From Dehalococcoidia bacterium (GTDB lineage Bacteria > Chloroflexota > Dehalococcoidia > Dehalococcoidales > Fen-1064), in assembly GCA_003153075.1 (NCBI GenBank), contig PMBW01000112.1, positions 1-13,379 of the forward strand: a DNA stretch of 13,379 bases. The letters are read 5' to 3'. The notes under the pieces were generated by a model. The model was given only the letters and a program-made list of their open reading frames with translations, was not told the origin of the DNA and searched no databases. The first letter of the stretch is position 1, and every line of letters starts with the position of its first letter. Made by a program: the position numbers and the translations under genes. Shown here one piece after another: positions 6,177 to 13,379 of the stretch.

Positions 6177-7442
6177 CTAGTCGACGTCTTTCTGCAGATT
6201 AGTCAGGAAATCGGCATTGGTCTTGGACTTGCGCAGTCTTTCCAGCACTCTTTCGGTAGCTTCAACGAAGTTGGCGGAGTCAGATGAGATCATCGCAGCC
6301 ATACGGCGCAGGAGCCAGACCTGTTTGAGCGTCGATTCATTCAGCAATAACTCTTCATGCCTGGTGCCGCTGGGCTCAATATCGATAGCAGGATAGACAC
6401 GGCGCTGCGCAAGACGGCGGTCAAGATGGACTTCCATGTTGCCGGTGCCTTTAAACTCTTCATAAATCAGGTCATCCATACGGCTACCGGTATCTACCAG
6501 ACAGGTTGCCAGGATGGTCAGGCTGCCGCCTTCAGAGGTGTTACGGGCCGCACCGAAGAAACGCTTGGCCGGATGCAGCGCCGAAGGGTCAATACCGCCG
6601 GAGAGGGTTCTGCCGCTGGAAGGCATCGCCAGGTTGTAAGCGCGTGTGAGACGGGTGATACCGTCCAACAGGATAACTACATCCATACCGCTTTCGACGA
6701 TACGCTTGGCTCTTTCCAGCGCTAATTCTGCCACGCGGGTGTGATTCTCTACAGGTTCATCAAAGGTAGCCGCGACGACTTCGCCTTTAACGGAACGCCG
6801 CATATCGGTAACCTCTTCAGGACGCTCACCGATAAGACAAACCATCAGGTGGATATCGTCGTAATTTGTGGTGATCGCATTGGCAATGGCTTTCAGCAGC
6901 ATTGTTTTACCGGCTTTCGGCGGCGAAACAATCAAACCGCGCTGGCCGCGGCCAACCGGGGCAATCAGATTTAGCAGACGGGTGGAAAGCCCATTGGAGG
7001 CAACTTCGAGATTAATTAATCGATCGGGGTAGGTAGGAGTAAGGGAGGTAAAATAGGGACGGCTCTTTGCCAATTCCGCGTTGAGGTCATTAACCGCTTC
7101 GATTCTGAGCAAACTGATGTATTTTTCCCCGGCGCGCGCCGGCCTACCCTGGCCGGTCACTTTATCGCCGTTGCGCAAGCCGAAACGCCTGATCTGCGAT
7201 TGCGAAACATAGATATCGGATTGGCTGGGCAGCAGGCTGATCTGCCGCAGGAAGCCGTAGCCGTCGGTCATGATTTCCAGCACGCCGGTCGAGAAAATGT
7301 TGCCCTGTTGTTCGGCATCTGCCTGTAATAAACGCCTGATCAGTTCAGGCTTTTCCAGGCTCGCACAATCAGGCAGTTCCATCTCCTTGACGATGTCAAG
7401 CAGCTCCTCTTTTGTTTTATTCTCTAATTGGCTAATATCCAT
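6177..7442 (-). CDS. rho: Transcription termination factor Rho
   Basis: The product has 421 residues, a compact Rho without the long inserts seen in some phyla. An N-terminal helical Rho_N segment (1-45) is followed by the cold-shock-like RNA-binding domain (about 48-115; [23 protein letters not shown]) and the hexameric RecA-like ATPase, with Walker A PPKAGKT (174-180), Walker B VVILLDG and the Q/R-loop region [14 protein letters not shown]. It loads on nascent RNA and translocates to release RNA polymerase. GGGAGG lies 7 bases before the ATG. uvrC starts within a few bases of its stop, so the two probably share a transcript. Its long leader contains a transaldolase-like relic and a nested inverted repeat. 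Confidence 0.98.
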   Translation of the reverse strand: MDISQLENKTKEELLDIVKEMELPDCASLEKPELIRRLLQADAEQQGNIFSTGVLEIMTDGYGFLRQISLLPSQSDIYVSQSQIRRFGLRNGDKVTGQGRPARAGEKYISLLRIEAVNDLNAELAKSRPYFTSLTPTYPDRLINLEVASNGLSTRLLNLIAPVGRGQRGLIVSPPKAGKTMLLKAIANAITTNYDDIHLMVCLIGERPEEVTDMRRSVKGEVVAATFDEPVENHTRVAELALERAKRIVESGMDVVILLDGITRLTRAYNLAMPSSGRTLSGGIDPSALHPAKRFFGAARNTSEGGSLTILATCLVDTGSRMDDLIYEEFKGTGNMEVHLDRRLAQRRVYPAIDIEPSGTRHEELLLNESTLKQVWLLRRMAAMISSDSANFVEATERVLERLRKSKTNADFLTNLQKDVD

Positions 7443-7521
7443 CTCCAGACCTCCCGGCGATCCCCGTTGTTTGTATCATATTATTCAAGATTAAAACTTC
7501 TATATTCATTTTGTTTGTTTT

Positions 7522-7592
7522 AAGGTACCAAACCAAGACTTATGTAAAACAGCACGGTTTAAAGTGCTTACGAATTAAGTCTGTTGTACCTT
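7522..7592. promoter_or_regulatory. Nested inverted repeat in the rho leader
   Basis: Three nested perfect arms share one centre: AAGGTAC (7522-7528) with GTACCTT (7586-7592); AGACTTA (7536-7542) with TAAGTCT (7576-7582); and AGCAC (7551-7555) with GTGCT (7564-7568) around an 8-base loop, GGTTTAAA. The arms are joined by unpaired stretches of 3 to 8 bases, giving a 71-base interrupted hairpin about 80 bases before the rho start. It has no T run in the direction of rho, so it is not a simple terminator there. A leader RNA structure or a protein-binding site are both possible. Confidence 0.5.
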
Positions 7593-7610
7593 TTATGGGC
7601 GTTCCAATAC

Positions 7611-7802
7611 TCACAGCTGAAAAACTCTTTCCAACCATTGAGAGCAGGGTAAGCCGATATCAGTAAGCAAATGGTTAACCATCTGCAAATAGTCACCGTA
7701 AGGAATCATTACAATATGTGCTCCCGCTTTCGCGGCGGTAAGACATTGGGGAAGGTATACCCCCGGTGCAGACGACCGGTGTGAGTAACTTATATTTATC
7801 AT
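7611..7802 (-). pseudogene. C-terminal remnant of a transaldolase / fructose-6-phosphate aldolase-like gene
   Basis: The frame encodes a fragment ending AKAGAHIVMIPYGDYLQM-VNHLLTDIGLPCSQWLERVF. This fits the C-terminus of the small transaldolase family, where 'aGAdIaTvPfkvleqm..HPLTDiGlekFl.dW' is usual. A full protein has about 215 residues, and here only the last 55 or so are recognisable. The catalytic Lys region and the whole barrel N-terminus are absent. An in-frame stop lies 4 codons ahead of the ATG, no ribosome site precedes it, and the ATG overlaps a promoter -10. A transaldolase gene next to rho is a known arrangement (for example in Bacillus), which supports a decayed resident gene rather than chance. 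It could still be a short expressed ORF, but I think that less likely. Confidence 0.55.
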
Positions 7803-7826
7803 ACTCTTCCACGATTAATTTTTCAA
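7798..7826 (-). promoter_or_regulatory. Probable promoter of rho
   Basis: On the minus strand TTGAAA (7821-7826) is followed after exactly 17 bases by TATGAT (7798-7803). A TTGACA lies about 10 bases further upstream. This is the best promoter between the HAD gene and rho. Transcripts from it would carry a leader of about 350 bases containing the transaldolase remnant and the nested hairpin. Confidence 0.5.
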
Positions 7827-7885
7827 CCCCATGTCAACTGTTTATGCGAAAAAAGTATAGGAATTCCGTACAAACTGCGAATTAT

Positions 7886-8593
7886 TCAGTACAGTAATTC
7901 GGAGATATTATTGATAATTCTATCCGGTTTCACACCCGAGCCTGCCGGCAATCCTGTTTTCCCATAATCGTGCCAGATAGAAAATATTCCGGCTGACTGC
8001 GCCCCGACGATATCCCGCTCCAAGTCGTCCCCGATCATCCAAGCCTGATCAGGACTTACATCCAATTTTTCCAGCGCCCTTTCAAAAAAGCGCCGGTCCG
8101 GTTTACCGAATCCCAATTCGCCTTCGATCAAACAGGTAGGAAAATATCGGGCAAGTCCGAATCGATTAATTTTAACCCGCTGAGACTCAGCGGCGCCGTT
8201 GGTTAACAAAGCCAATTTCACTTTTTTCTTCACCAGCTCTTTGAGGGTTTTCTCAGCATCGGGGAAAAAATCCAGCGCCTTGTCTAATATATCGGCGTAA
8301 TTGGCGGCAATCCGATTTGCGGCAGTATCATCGTCAGAACCGACTTTCTCCAGCGCCATCTTCACGATAGCGGTCCTGGCACGGTGCAGATCCAGCCTTC
8401 CAAGCCGATGACGTTCCGCGTCACTCCAGTACCAGTTTCTGACGATATTAAGTTGGTTGAGCAATTCTTCTGTCCGGTAAGGTTGAGGTAGTTGCAAGGC
8501 CAGGTCACAGGCTTCTTTCCAGGCAGACTCTGCGGTCACAGCGACAAACAAGAGGGTATCATCCATATCGAAGAAAATCGCTTCCGGTAACAT
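7886..8593 (-). CDS. HAD-superfamily phosphatase (YjjG/nucleotidase-like)
   Basis: The product has 235 residues. All four HAD motifs are present: I, FFDMDDTLL with nucleophile D9 and acid D11; II, LLTNG with T131; III, GFGKPDRRFF with K164; and IV, MIGDDLERD with D189/D190. An all-helical cap (about residues 20-110) sits between motifs I and II, the C1 cap of the haloacid dehalogenase / pyrimidine 5'-nucleotidase group. It is a cytoplasmic Mg-dependent phosphatase. The pyrG stop and this ATG are one base apart with no ribosome site of its own, so translation is probably coupled to pyrG. That makes a nucleotide substrate attractive, but this is inference; phosphoglycolate-type substrates are equally compatible. 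Confidence 0.92.
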   Translation of the reverse strand: MLPEAIFFDMDDTLLFVAVTAESAWKEACDLALQLPQPYRTEELLNQLNIVRNWYWSDAERHRLGRLDLHRARTAIVKMALEKVGSDDDTAANRIAANYADILDKALDFFPDAEKTLKELVKKKVKLALLTNGAAESQRVKINRFGLARYFPTCLIEGELGFGKPDRRFFERALEKLDVSPDQAWMIGDDLERDIVGAQSAGIFSIWHDYGKTGLPAGSGVKPDRIINNISELLY

Positions 8594-8594
8594 G

Positions 8595-10238
8595 TCAGTT
8601 CGTTAACGGGAGAGCCGGTTGCGCGCCTTCGCGGAGGATATCTTTGGCGGCGCCAATGAAATCACGGAAGAGCGGATGCGGCCGGTTTGGACGGGAACCG
8701 AATTCAGGATGGAATTGGCAGCCAACCATCCACGGGTTGTCTTTTACTTCGCAAATCTCCACCAGACGTTCGTCCGGGGACAGTCCGCTTAAAACCAGAC
8801 CCTTTTCTTGCAAAGCTTGCCGGAAATCGTTGTTATATTCAAAGCGGTGGCGGTGCCGTTCCTGGATCATAACCGTTTCCTGCTGATAAGCTTTGGCAGC
8901 ATGGGTGCCGGGTATCAGTTTACAAGGGTAATTACCTAGCCGCATGGTATGGCCTTTGCTGGCAATGTTCTTCTGATCAGGCATCAGGTCAATAACCGGA
9001 TAGGTCGGGTCGGGGTCAAACTCAGTCGAATTAACACTGGTAGATTTAAATACATCACGCGCGAACTCGATCACCATGACCTGCATCCCCAGGCAAAGAC
9101 CCAGATAAGGGATTTTATTCATCCGCGCATACCTGGCTGTTTTTATCATTCCCTCGATGCCGCGGTTACCAAAACCACCGGGTACGACAATACCCTGCGC
9201 TGTCCGCAAACAGGAATCGATATCATCCATTTTTTCCAGCTGTTCGGCGGGTACCCATGTGAGCTTCAGATCGCGGTCGTGGAAAAGAGCAGCGTGCTTT
9301 AAAGCTTCGCGTACGGAATAGTAAGAATCTTCCAGCTCTACATATTTGCCGACGAGACAAATATTCACCGGTTTATGGGGTTCTTTCAAACGGGTGACCA
9401 TATTGCGCCACTCGCTGAGATCTTCGCCTTTAGCGTTCAGCGATAACCTTTCCGCGATCAGGTTCCCCATGCCATGCTCTTCAAGTACCAGCGGCACTTC
9501 ATAGACAGTCGAAACGGTAACCAGTGGAATAACGGCTTCTTTATCAACATCGCAAAAAAGCGAAATCTTATCTCTCAGATTATCGGCAATGGGATAATCA
9601 CTGCGGCAGATAATGATATCCGGCTGGATACCGATTCTGCGTAATTCGTTAACGCTGTGCTGGGTGGGCTTGGTTTTCAGTTCCTGTGTCGAACCCAGAT
9701 AAGGCAAGAGCGTGACATGAATGTACAGGACATTATCCCTTCCGGCATCCTTCCTCATCTGGCGGATAGCTTCCAGGAAAGGTAGACCTTCGATGTCGCC
9801 CACGGTGCCGCCGACTTCGATCAGAATAACATCTGCCTTCGATTTTTCGGCCAGGCGTTTGAACCGGTTCTTGATCTCATTGGTGACATGGGGAACAACC
9901 TGGATCGTGCCGCCGAGAAAATCGCCGCGCCGTTCTTTGGCGATAACAGAACTGTAGATTTGTCCGGAAGTGATATTCGAGTCCTGCGTTAAACTGATAT
10001 CGATAAAACGTTCGTAGTTCCCCAGATCAAGATCGGTTTCCGCGCCGTCCTGTGTGACAAAAACTTCACCGTGCTGATAAGGGGACATCGTACCGGGGTC
10101 AACATTCAGATAGGGGTCTAGTTTCTGGACGGAAACGCTGATGCCGCGGCTCTTCAGTATGGTTCCAATTGAAGCGACAGCAATGCCTTTACCTACTGAA
10201 CTAACAACACCACCGGTTACAAACACGTATTTTGACAT
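8595..10238 (-). CDS. pyrG: CTP synthase (glutamine-hydrolysing)
   Basis: The product has 547 residues, full length for the family. The N-terminal synthetase domain opens with [17 protein letters not shown] (P-loop-like ATP site) and contains [16 protein letters not shown] and [10 protein letters not shown] with the Mg-binding acids. The C-terminal class I glutaminase has PGGFGNRG (oxyanion region), LGLCLGMQ with the nucleophilic Cys, and QFHPEF with the His/Glu of the triad. It makes CTP from UTP, ATP and glutamine in the cytoplasm. The ATG at the conserved N-terminus has no clear ribosome site within 15 bases, which is unusual for so important a gene. The HAD phosphatase gene follows after one base. 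Confidence 0.98.
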   Translation of the reverse strand: MSKYVFVTGGVVSSVGKGIAVASIGTILKSRGISVSVQKLDPYLNVDPGTMSPYQHGEVFVTQDGAETDLDLGNYERFIDISLTQDSNITSGQIYSSVIAKERRGDFLGGTIQVVPHVTNEIKNRFKRLAEKSKADVILIEVGGTVGDIEGLPFLEAIRQMRKDAGRDNVLYIHVTLLPYLGSTQELKTKPTQHSVNELRRIGIQPDIIICRSDYPIADNLRDKISLFCDVDKEAVIPLVTVSTVYEVPLVLEEHGMGNLIAERLSLNAKGEDLSEWRNMVTRLKEPHKPVNICLVGKYVELEDSYYSVREALKHAALFHDRDLKLTWVPAEQLEKMDDIDSCLRTAQGIVVPGGFGNRGIEGMIKTARYARMNKIPYLGLCLGMQVMVIEFARDVFKSTSVNSTEFDPDPTYPVIDLMPDQKNIASKGHTMRLGNYPCKLIPGTHAAKAYQQETVMIQERHRHRFEYNNDFRQALQEKGLVLSGLSPDERLVEICEVKDNPWMVGCQFHPEFGSRPNRPHPLFRDFIGAAKDILREGAQPALPLTN

Positions 10239-10314
10239 AAAGGAATATCACAAACTCTTTGGCTAGAAATGATTAAGCGTTGGATTAACACTGCGGCAAA
10301 ATAATTACGTTATA

Positions 10315-10344
10315 TTAGTAACATATATCCGGGAGGCTTGTCAA
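10315..10344 (-). promoter_or_regulatory. Possible promoter of pyrG
   Basis: On the minus strand TTGACA (10339-10344) is perfect. The best-placed -10 is TACTAA (10315-10320) after 18 bases, with TG one base ahead; alternatives with longer spacers exist (ACTAAT, TAATAT). The predicted leader is about 70 bases. The -35 is good and the -10 ambiguous. Confidence 0.35.
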
Positions 10345-10488
10345 GTATTTTTGAATAGCAGCGAGCGTTTTTCACGTTCGTTATTTAAATATTTAAAGAA
10401 TTCTCAGCCTGTTACAGGATGTAAATATACCATGCGTTTCTGTAAATATGGTTCTTAAAAACATTGATGTAACGGCTTGTTTTATTGT
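10345..10488. promoter_or_regulatory. Divergent intergenic region with direct and inverted repeats
   Basis: The spacer between pyrG and the exported protein gene (369 bases in all) encodes nothing I can support. It holds a 9-base-pair hairpin with two G-T pairs (AGCGAGCGT at 10360-10368 with ACGTTCGTT at 10374-10382), the direct repeat TGTAAATAT at 10420-10428 and 10441-10449 with starts 21 bases apart, and ATATACCATG (10425-10434), which is the exact inverse of CATGGTATAT (10505-10514) over the downstream promoter's -10. These could be regulator sites but no known box is matched. Confidence 0.3.
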
Positions 10489-10517
10489 TTGACAGCGGTA
10501 TTAACATGGTATATCAT
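10489..10517 (+). promoter_or_regulatory. Sigma-70 type promoter of the exported protein gene
   Basis: TTGACA (10489-10494) is followed after exactly 17 bases by TATCAT (10512-10517), a perfect -35 and a five-of-six -10. The predicted start near 10524 leaves a leader of about 84 bases before the ATG at 10608. Confidence 0.7.
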
Positions 10518-10607
10518 CAAAATCAAAATCGACCCGGTAATTCAGAAAACAATACGTTAGCAGGATACACATCGGAGATATTAGCAGTTAAAAAATAGGA
10601 GGAAAGC

Positions 10608-11198
10608 ATGAAACGAACGCTAAAAGTTTGTTTGATATCAGGCATTATCCTCTTGTTGCTGGCTCCTGATTTTGTGCGCGCCCAGGACACTACCACAAAA
10701 TCGCCTGAAGACTGGCTGAATGACCAGGAGAAGGGGTATGTGCAGGCGATCCAAAAAGCCGATGCAGCCGTCCGCGGGTTAACCTTCAATATCATGCTTG
10801 AATTATACAATCCGAAAGATATGTCCAGCGGGTTTTACTCCACACTCAGAGCAGATTGGACATCTCTAAACAGCGCGTTAAATGGATTAGCCATCGCGGC
10901 CCCTGATGATGAATTCGCAGACATAGCAGCCGATTACAGCAAATTGTCACAGGATAAACTGCCCTATCCTTTCATCCTGCCTGGTGACGTAGCTTTTGCA
11001 AATCCGTATTTTTTAGTTATGATCGCGCGTATGTTTGATCAGGGACAAACGGAAATTGATGAACTCAATGGCGAACTTGACGCCCAGATGGGCAAGGTAA
11101 ATGCCAAGGTCGCCGAAATCGCTAAAAAAATGGAATTAGCTTCGAAAGTGATAGGCAACATTTTTGATTCGTGCTCCAGCGCTCCGGCCGAACGCTGA
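10608..11198 (+). CDS. Exported protein of unknown function, mostly helical
   Basis: The product has 196 residues. The N-terminus is a classical Sec signal peptide: basic MKRTLK, a hydrophobic core CLISGIILLLLAP, and a likely cut after VRA (residues 22-24) before QDTTT. The mature part has no Cys at the cut site, so it is not a lipoprotein, and is rich in Ala, Asp and Glu. Residues 145-180 (QGQTEIDELNGELDAQMGK-VNAKVAEIAKKMELASKV) look like a long amphipathic helix or coiled coil. The tail DSCSSAPAER holds one cysteine. I do not recognise the family. AGGAGG stands 5 bases before the ATG and a strong promoter lies upstream. It is followed after 38 bases by the zinc-ribbon membrane gene on the same strand, so the two are probably one operon. 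Confidence 0.85.
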   Translation: MKRTLKVCLISGIILLLLAPDFVRAQDTTTKSPEDWLNDQEKGYVQAIQKADAAVRGLTFNIMLELYNPKDMSSGFYSTLRADWTSLNSALNGLAIAAPDDEFADIAADYSKLSQDKLPYPFILPGDVAFANPYFLVMIARMFDQGQTEIDELNGELDAQMGKVNAKVAEIAKKMELASKVIGNIFDSCSSAPAER

Positions 11199-11209
11199 CC
11201 GGCGGTCAG
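11195..11209 (+). other. Small perfect hairpin between the two genes of the unknown pair
   Basis: CTGACC (11195-11200) and GGTCAG (11204-11209) pair around a GGC loop and include the upstream gene's TGA stop. There is no T run, so it is not an intrinsic terminator. It lies 16 bases before the next gene's ribosome site and could stabilise the upstream message or affect translation. Confidence 0.35.
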
Positions 11210-11236
11210 AGAATCCTGCTGTTCAGGAGTGAAAAA

Positions 11237-12076
11237 ATGAATAGTAAGACTTCATTCCCTCAAACAGTGTTTAGCTCACCATTACGTATCATCACAGCCA
11301 TCTGCGGACTTCTGCTTGTGATCAGCATTTTTCTGCCGTGGATGTCTCCTTCTGCCAAATTGGGGGTGCATGTTGCCAGCGTATCGGGGATGAACGTTAA
11401 CGGCGCCATCGGCGCTGCCGGGATCATCGGCGGGATCCTCGCCTTAGCTGTCACGCTGTTGCCATCCAAAGCAGGCAGAGGCTCGCTTTTTATTGTTATG
11501 GGATTGGCCGTTATTGCGGTACTGGCAGCCATGCTGATAACGCACAAGCTTCCATTGCTGTCATCTGTGGTGAGGTCCTTCGTAAATATCGGGCCGGGTG
11601 TCTTTATCTTCGGCGTATGCGGAGCGCTGATTTTCCTGGTCGGAATCATTGAGTTACCGAAAAAAACGGCTAAGGCTAAAAACAAACTCACCGCGCAACC
11701 GGCAGCCGCCGCAAACTCTCAAACTGTCCATCCGCCGGCAGCAGCAGTCGATCAATTTTGTTCAAACTGCGGGGCTAGCCTGGAGACAAATGCTGTTTTT
11801 TGCGCTAACTGCGGCAACCCGGTGCCCGCATTCGTTACGCCGATTCTACCGAAGTCACCGCCGGTGAAAACAGCCAGGCATGTATCCGCGGCCTGGTGGC
11901 TGCTGCCCTTGTTCCTGGGTATGTTGGGAGGACTGATCGCCTTCCTGGCGGTCATGAAAAGGAACGTCCGGACAGGCATTAACCTGTTTCTCTTCGGAAT
12001 AATCATAACGGCCGGCGAGATCATATTGTTAGTGAGATTTTTATCCAGCTACGGTATCCATATAGGATTGGGGTAA
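11237..12076 (+). CDS. Six-segment membrane protein with a cytoplasm-type zinc ribbon
   Basis: The product has 279 residues. Four membrane segments at about 17-36, 56-75, 83-103 and 118-139 come first, followed by an Ala/Pro/Lys-rich linker, a zinc ribbon FCSNCG/FCANCG (C175/C178 and C189/C192), a second linker, and two more segments at about 220-240 and 248-269. The last module (WWLLPLFLG, GG, then FG...TA) matches the end of the 558-1016 protein without gaps. The ATG at 11237 has AGGAG at 7-base spacing; a GTG at 11171 would add 22 residues overlapping the previous gene and lacks such a site, so I reject it. It is probably cotranscribed with the exported protein gene. Function unknown. Confidence 0.88.
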   Translation: MNSKTSFPQTVFSSPLRIITAICGLLLVISIFLPWMSPSAKLGVHVASVSGMNVNGAIGAAGIIGGILALAVTLLPSKAGRGSLFIVMGLAVIAVLAAMLITHKLPLLSSVVRSFVNIGPGVFIFGVCGALIFLVGIIELPKKTAKAKNKLTAQPAAAANSQTVHPPAAAVDQFCSNCGASLETNAVFCANCGNPVPAFVTPILPKSPPVKTARHVSAAWWLLPLFLGMLGGLIAFLAVMKRNVRTGINLFLFGIIITAGEIILLVRFLSSYGIHIGLG

Positions 12077-12189
12077 GTCCCGGCAACAAGAGAGCGTTCA
12101 ATTAAACCCGCGGCGGAGGATTCTGCCCACCGGATTTTAGATGAATGCCTGCCCGAAACGTTCTGGGATGCGCCGCCATTAAAAACAGT

Positions 12190-12222
12190 AAAAGAAAAGC
12201 CCGCCGTTTGCCGGCGGGCTTT
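12190..12222 (-). terminator. Intrinsic terminator of rplK-rplA, possibly bidirectional
   Basis: An 11-base-pair perfect stem (AAAGCCCGCCG, 12196-12206, with CGGCGGGCTTT, 12212-12222) with a 5-base loop is followed on the minus strand by TTTTCTTTT. On the plus strand only TTT follows, so it would be weaker for the convergent zinc-ribbon membrane gene. It begins about 20 bases after the rplA stop. The rest of the 12077-12243 spacer shows nothing I can support. Confidence 0.88.
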
Positions 12223-12243
12223 ATGATTAATAATTACCAATTT

Positions 12244-12954
12244 TTATGATGTTGTTAATGCCAGGGTGGGTTTAAGATCCAGCTTTACGCTGGGACCCAT
12301 CGATGTGGTCAGGAAAGCGGTGCGGACATAAACGCCCTTGGCGCCGCTAGGTCTGGCCTTGACGATCGCTTCGACTATGGCCGAGAGGTTACCCATCAGC
12401 TTTTCGGGTTCGAAGCTGGATTTGCCGACAACAATGTGAATTATCGCGGTTCTGTCCAGTTTAAATTCCACACGTCCCTTGCGGGCATCCTGCAATACTT
12501 TGGGCAGGTCATTGGCAGCAACAACGGTGCCGGATTTGGGGTTAGGCATCAAGCCTTTACGGCCTAAAACCTTACCGAGTTTACCAACTTTACCCATCAT
12601 ATCAGGGGTAGCGATGGCGATATCAAACTCCGTCCACCCTTCTTCGATCTTCTTAACCAGTTCATCCGCGCCGACAAAATCCGCGCCGGATGCTTCGGCG
12701 GCTTTTGCGCCGTCACCCTGAGCGAAAACCAGTACCCTGACCTGTTTCCCCAGGCCAAAAGGCAAAAGGGCAATGCCCCTTACCTGATGCGCTGAGTTCC
12801 GCGGGTCAAGTCCCATCCGCAGATGAAGTTCGACAGTCTCATCAAACTTCGCGGTCGCCGTTTTCTTGACAGCGGCGATAGCTTCTTCAGGAGAATACTC
12901 TTTATTTTTTTCTACCAGGCTGGCTGCTGCTTCGTATCTTTTTCCGTTTTTCAT
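12244..12954 (-). CDS. rplA: Large ribosomal subunit protein L1
   Basis: The product has 236 residues, typical for bacterial L1 (about 230). Recognisable blocks are [10 protein letters not shown] at the N-terminus, [35 protein letters not shown], the diagnostic [14 protein letters not shown] and the C-terminal [21 protein letters not shown]1 binds 23S rRNA at the L1 stalk, helps release E-site tRNA and in many bacteria represses its own operon. The ATG overlaps the L11 stop as ATGA, with no strong ribosome site, so translation is coupled to rplK. The unit ends at a strong terminator straight after this gene instead of continuing to rplJ, which is the common order. Confidence 0.98.
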   Translation of the reverse strand: MKNGKRYEAAASLVEKNKEYSPEEAIAAVKKTATAKFDETVELHLRMGLDPRNSAHQVRGIALLPFGLGKQVRVLVFAQGDGAKAAEASGADFVGADELVKKIEEGWTEFDIAIATPDMMGKVGKLGKVLGRKGLMPNPKSGTVVAANDLPKVLQDARKGRVEFKLDRTAIIHIVVGKSSFEPEKLMGNLSAIVEAIVKARPSGAKGVYVRTAFLTTSMGPSVKLDLKPTLALTTS

Positions 12955-13379
12955 TTTTGTTCTACTTCAATTCCCATACTACGGGCTGTGCCCGCGACGA
13001 TTCTTTCAGCGGCTTCAATGCTGCGCGCATTGAGGTCTTTAGATTTTAATTTAGCTATTTCGGTAAGCTTCTGACGGGAAAGCAACCCCACTTTAGTGCG
13101 GCCGGCAGCGCCGGAACCCTTTTCCAGACTTAATGCCTTTTTCAGCAAGTCAGGAGTAGGCGGGGTTTTTGTGATAAAAGTGAAGGAGCGGTCTTCAAAG
13201 ACCGAAATTTCTACAGGTACAATGGAACCTGCCATGGAAGCAGTTTTCTCATTATATTCTTTGCAGAAGCCCATGATGTTGATGCCGTGCTGGCCCAACG
13301 CGGGTCCAACCGGAGGCGCCGGATTTGCTTTGCCAGCCGGAATCTGTAATTTTATGACGGCAATTAATTTTTTCGCCAC
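12951..13379 (-). CDS. rplK: Large ribosomal subunit protein L11
   Basis: The product has 142 residues, the usual full length. The N-terminal domain has [30 protein letters not shown] with the conserved proline helix of the thiostrepton and factor-binding site. The C-terminal domain, which binds the 1070 region of 23S rRNA, ends [18 protein letters not shown]. Together with L10/L12 it forms the GTPase-associated stalk base. The start is a GTG (13377-13379) exactly at the window edge, giving MAKK as in known homologs, so the gene is judged complete, but its ribosome site and upstream neighbours (normally nusG, secE) are outside the window. It overlaps rplA by 4 bases. Confidence 0.97.
   Translation of the reverse strand: MAKKLIAVIKLQIPAGKANPAPPVGPALGQHGINIMGFCKEYNEKTASMAGSIVPVEISVFEDRSFTFITKTPPTPDLLKKALSLEKGSGAAGRTKVGLLSRQKLTEIAKLKSKDLNARSIEAAERIVAGTARSMGIEVEQK

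Noticed and set aside
7803..7885. N-terminal part of the transaldolase remnant in another frame
   Set aside because: Translating the three minus-strand frames upstream gave no recognisable transaldolase barrel sequence, so only the C-terminal fragment is claimed.
10360..10382. Hairpin in the pyrG / exported-gene spacer as a terminator
   Set aside because: The flanking genes diverge from this spacer, two of nine pairs are G-T, and no T run follows on either strand.
11171..11236. Upstream GTG start for the zinc-ribbon membrane protein
   Set aside because: It would overlap the exported protein gene by 28 bases and has no ribosome site, while the in-frame ATG at 11237 has AGGAG at ideal spacing and a natural N-terminus.

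Overview
The window looks like ordinary chromosome from an anaerobic bacterium. The style of ribosomal proteins L11 and L1, the rho-uvrC adjacency, the rubrerythrin, and zinc-ribbon membrane proteins ending in a WWLLPLF-type module resemble Dehalococcoidia (Chloroflexota). That placement is inferred from remembered family resemblance, not from a search. There is no phage, transposase, CRISPR array or other obvious mobile element.

Left part (1-2300): a membrane protein running off the left edge (minus strand); a small zinc-ribbon membrane protein (minus); a repeat-rich spacer with a CAT-anticodon tRNA (minus); and a rubrerythrin (plus). Three of these have recognisable promoters, and the tRNA promoter fits its gene especially well.

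Middle part (2400-10240), all minus strand, in transcription order: pyrG (CTP synthase) and a HAD phosphatase separated by one base; a decayed transaldolase-like fragment; a structured rho leader; rho; uvrC; a 52-residue small ORF starting 5 bases after uvrC; a GNAT acetyltransferase whose C-terminal tail is encoded by repeat-like DNA; and a ketopantoate reductase family gene. This covers pyrimidine nucleotide supply, transcription termination, nucleotide excision repair and probably CoA precursor synthesis. It is a housekeeping cluster in loose transcription units rather than one pathway.

Right part (10240-13379): an intergenic region with divergent promoters; a plus-strand pair made of an exported helical protein of unknown function and a six-segment zinc-ribbon membrane protein; then the convergent rplK-rplA unit (minus). 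A strong hairpin terminator separates the two units, so rplJ-rplL do not directly follow rplA here.

The points most worth attention are the uncharacterised exported-protein/zinc-ribbon membrane pair, whose C-terminal module recurs ungapped in a second gene of the window; the transaldolase remnant and nested hairpin in front of rho; the repeat-derived GNAT tail; the small ORF behind uvrC; and the tRNA with two stem mismatches. I see no convincing new multi-gene defence or metabolic system.
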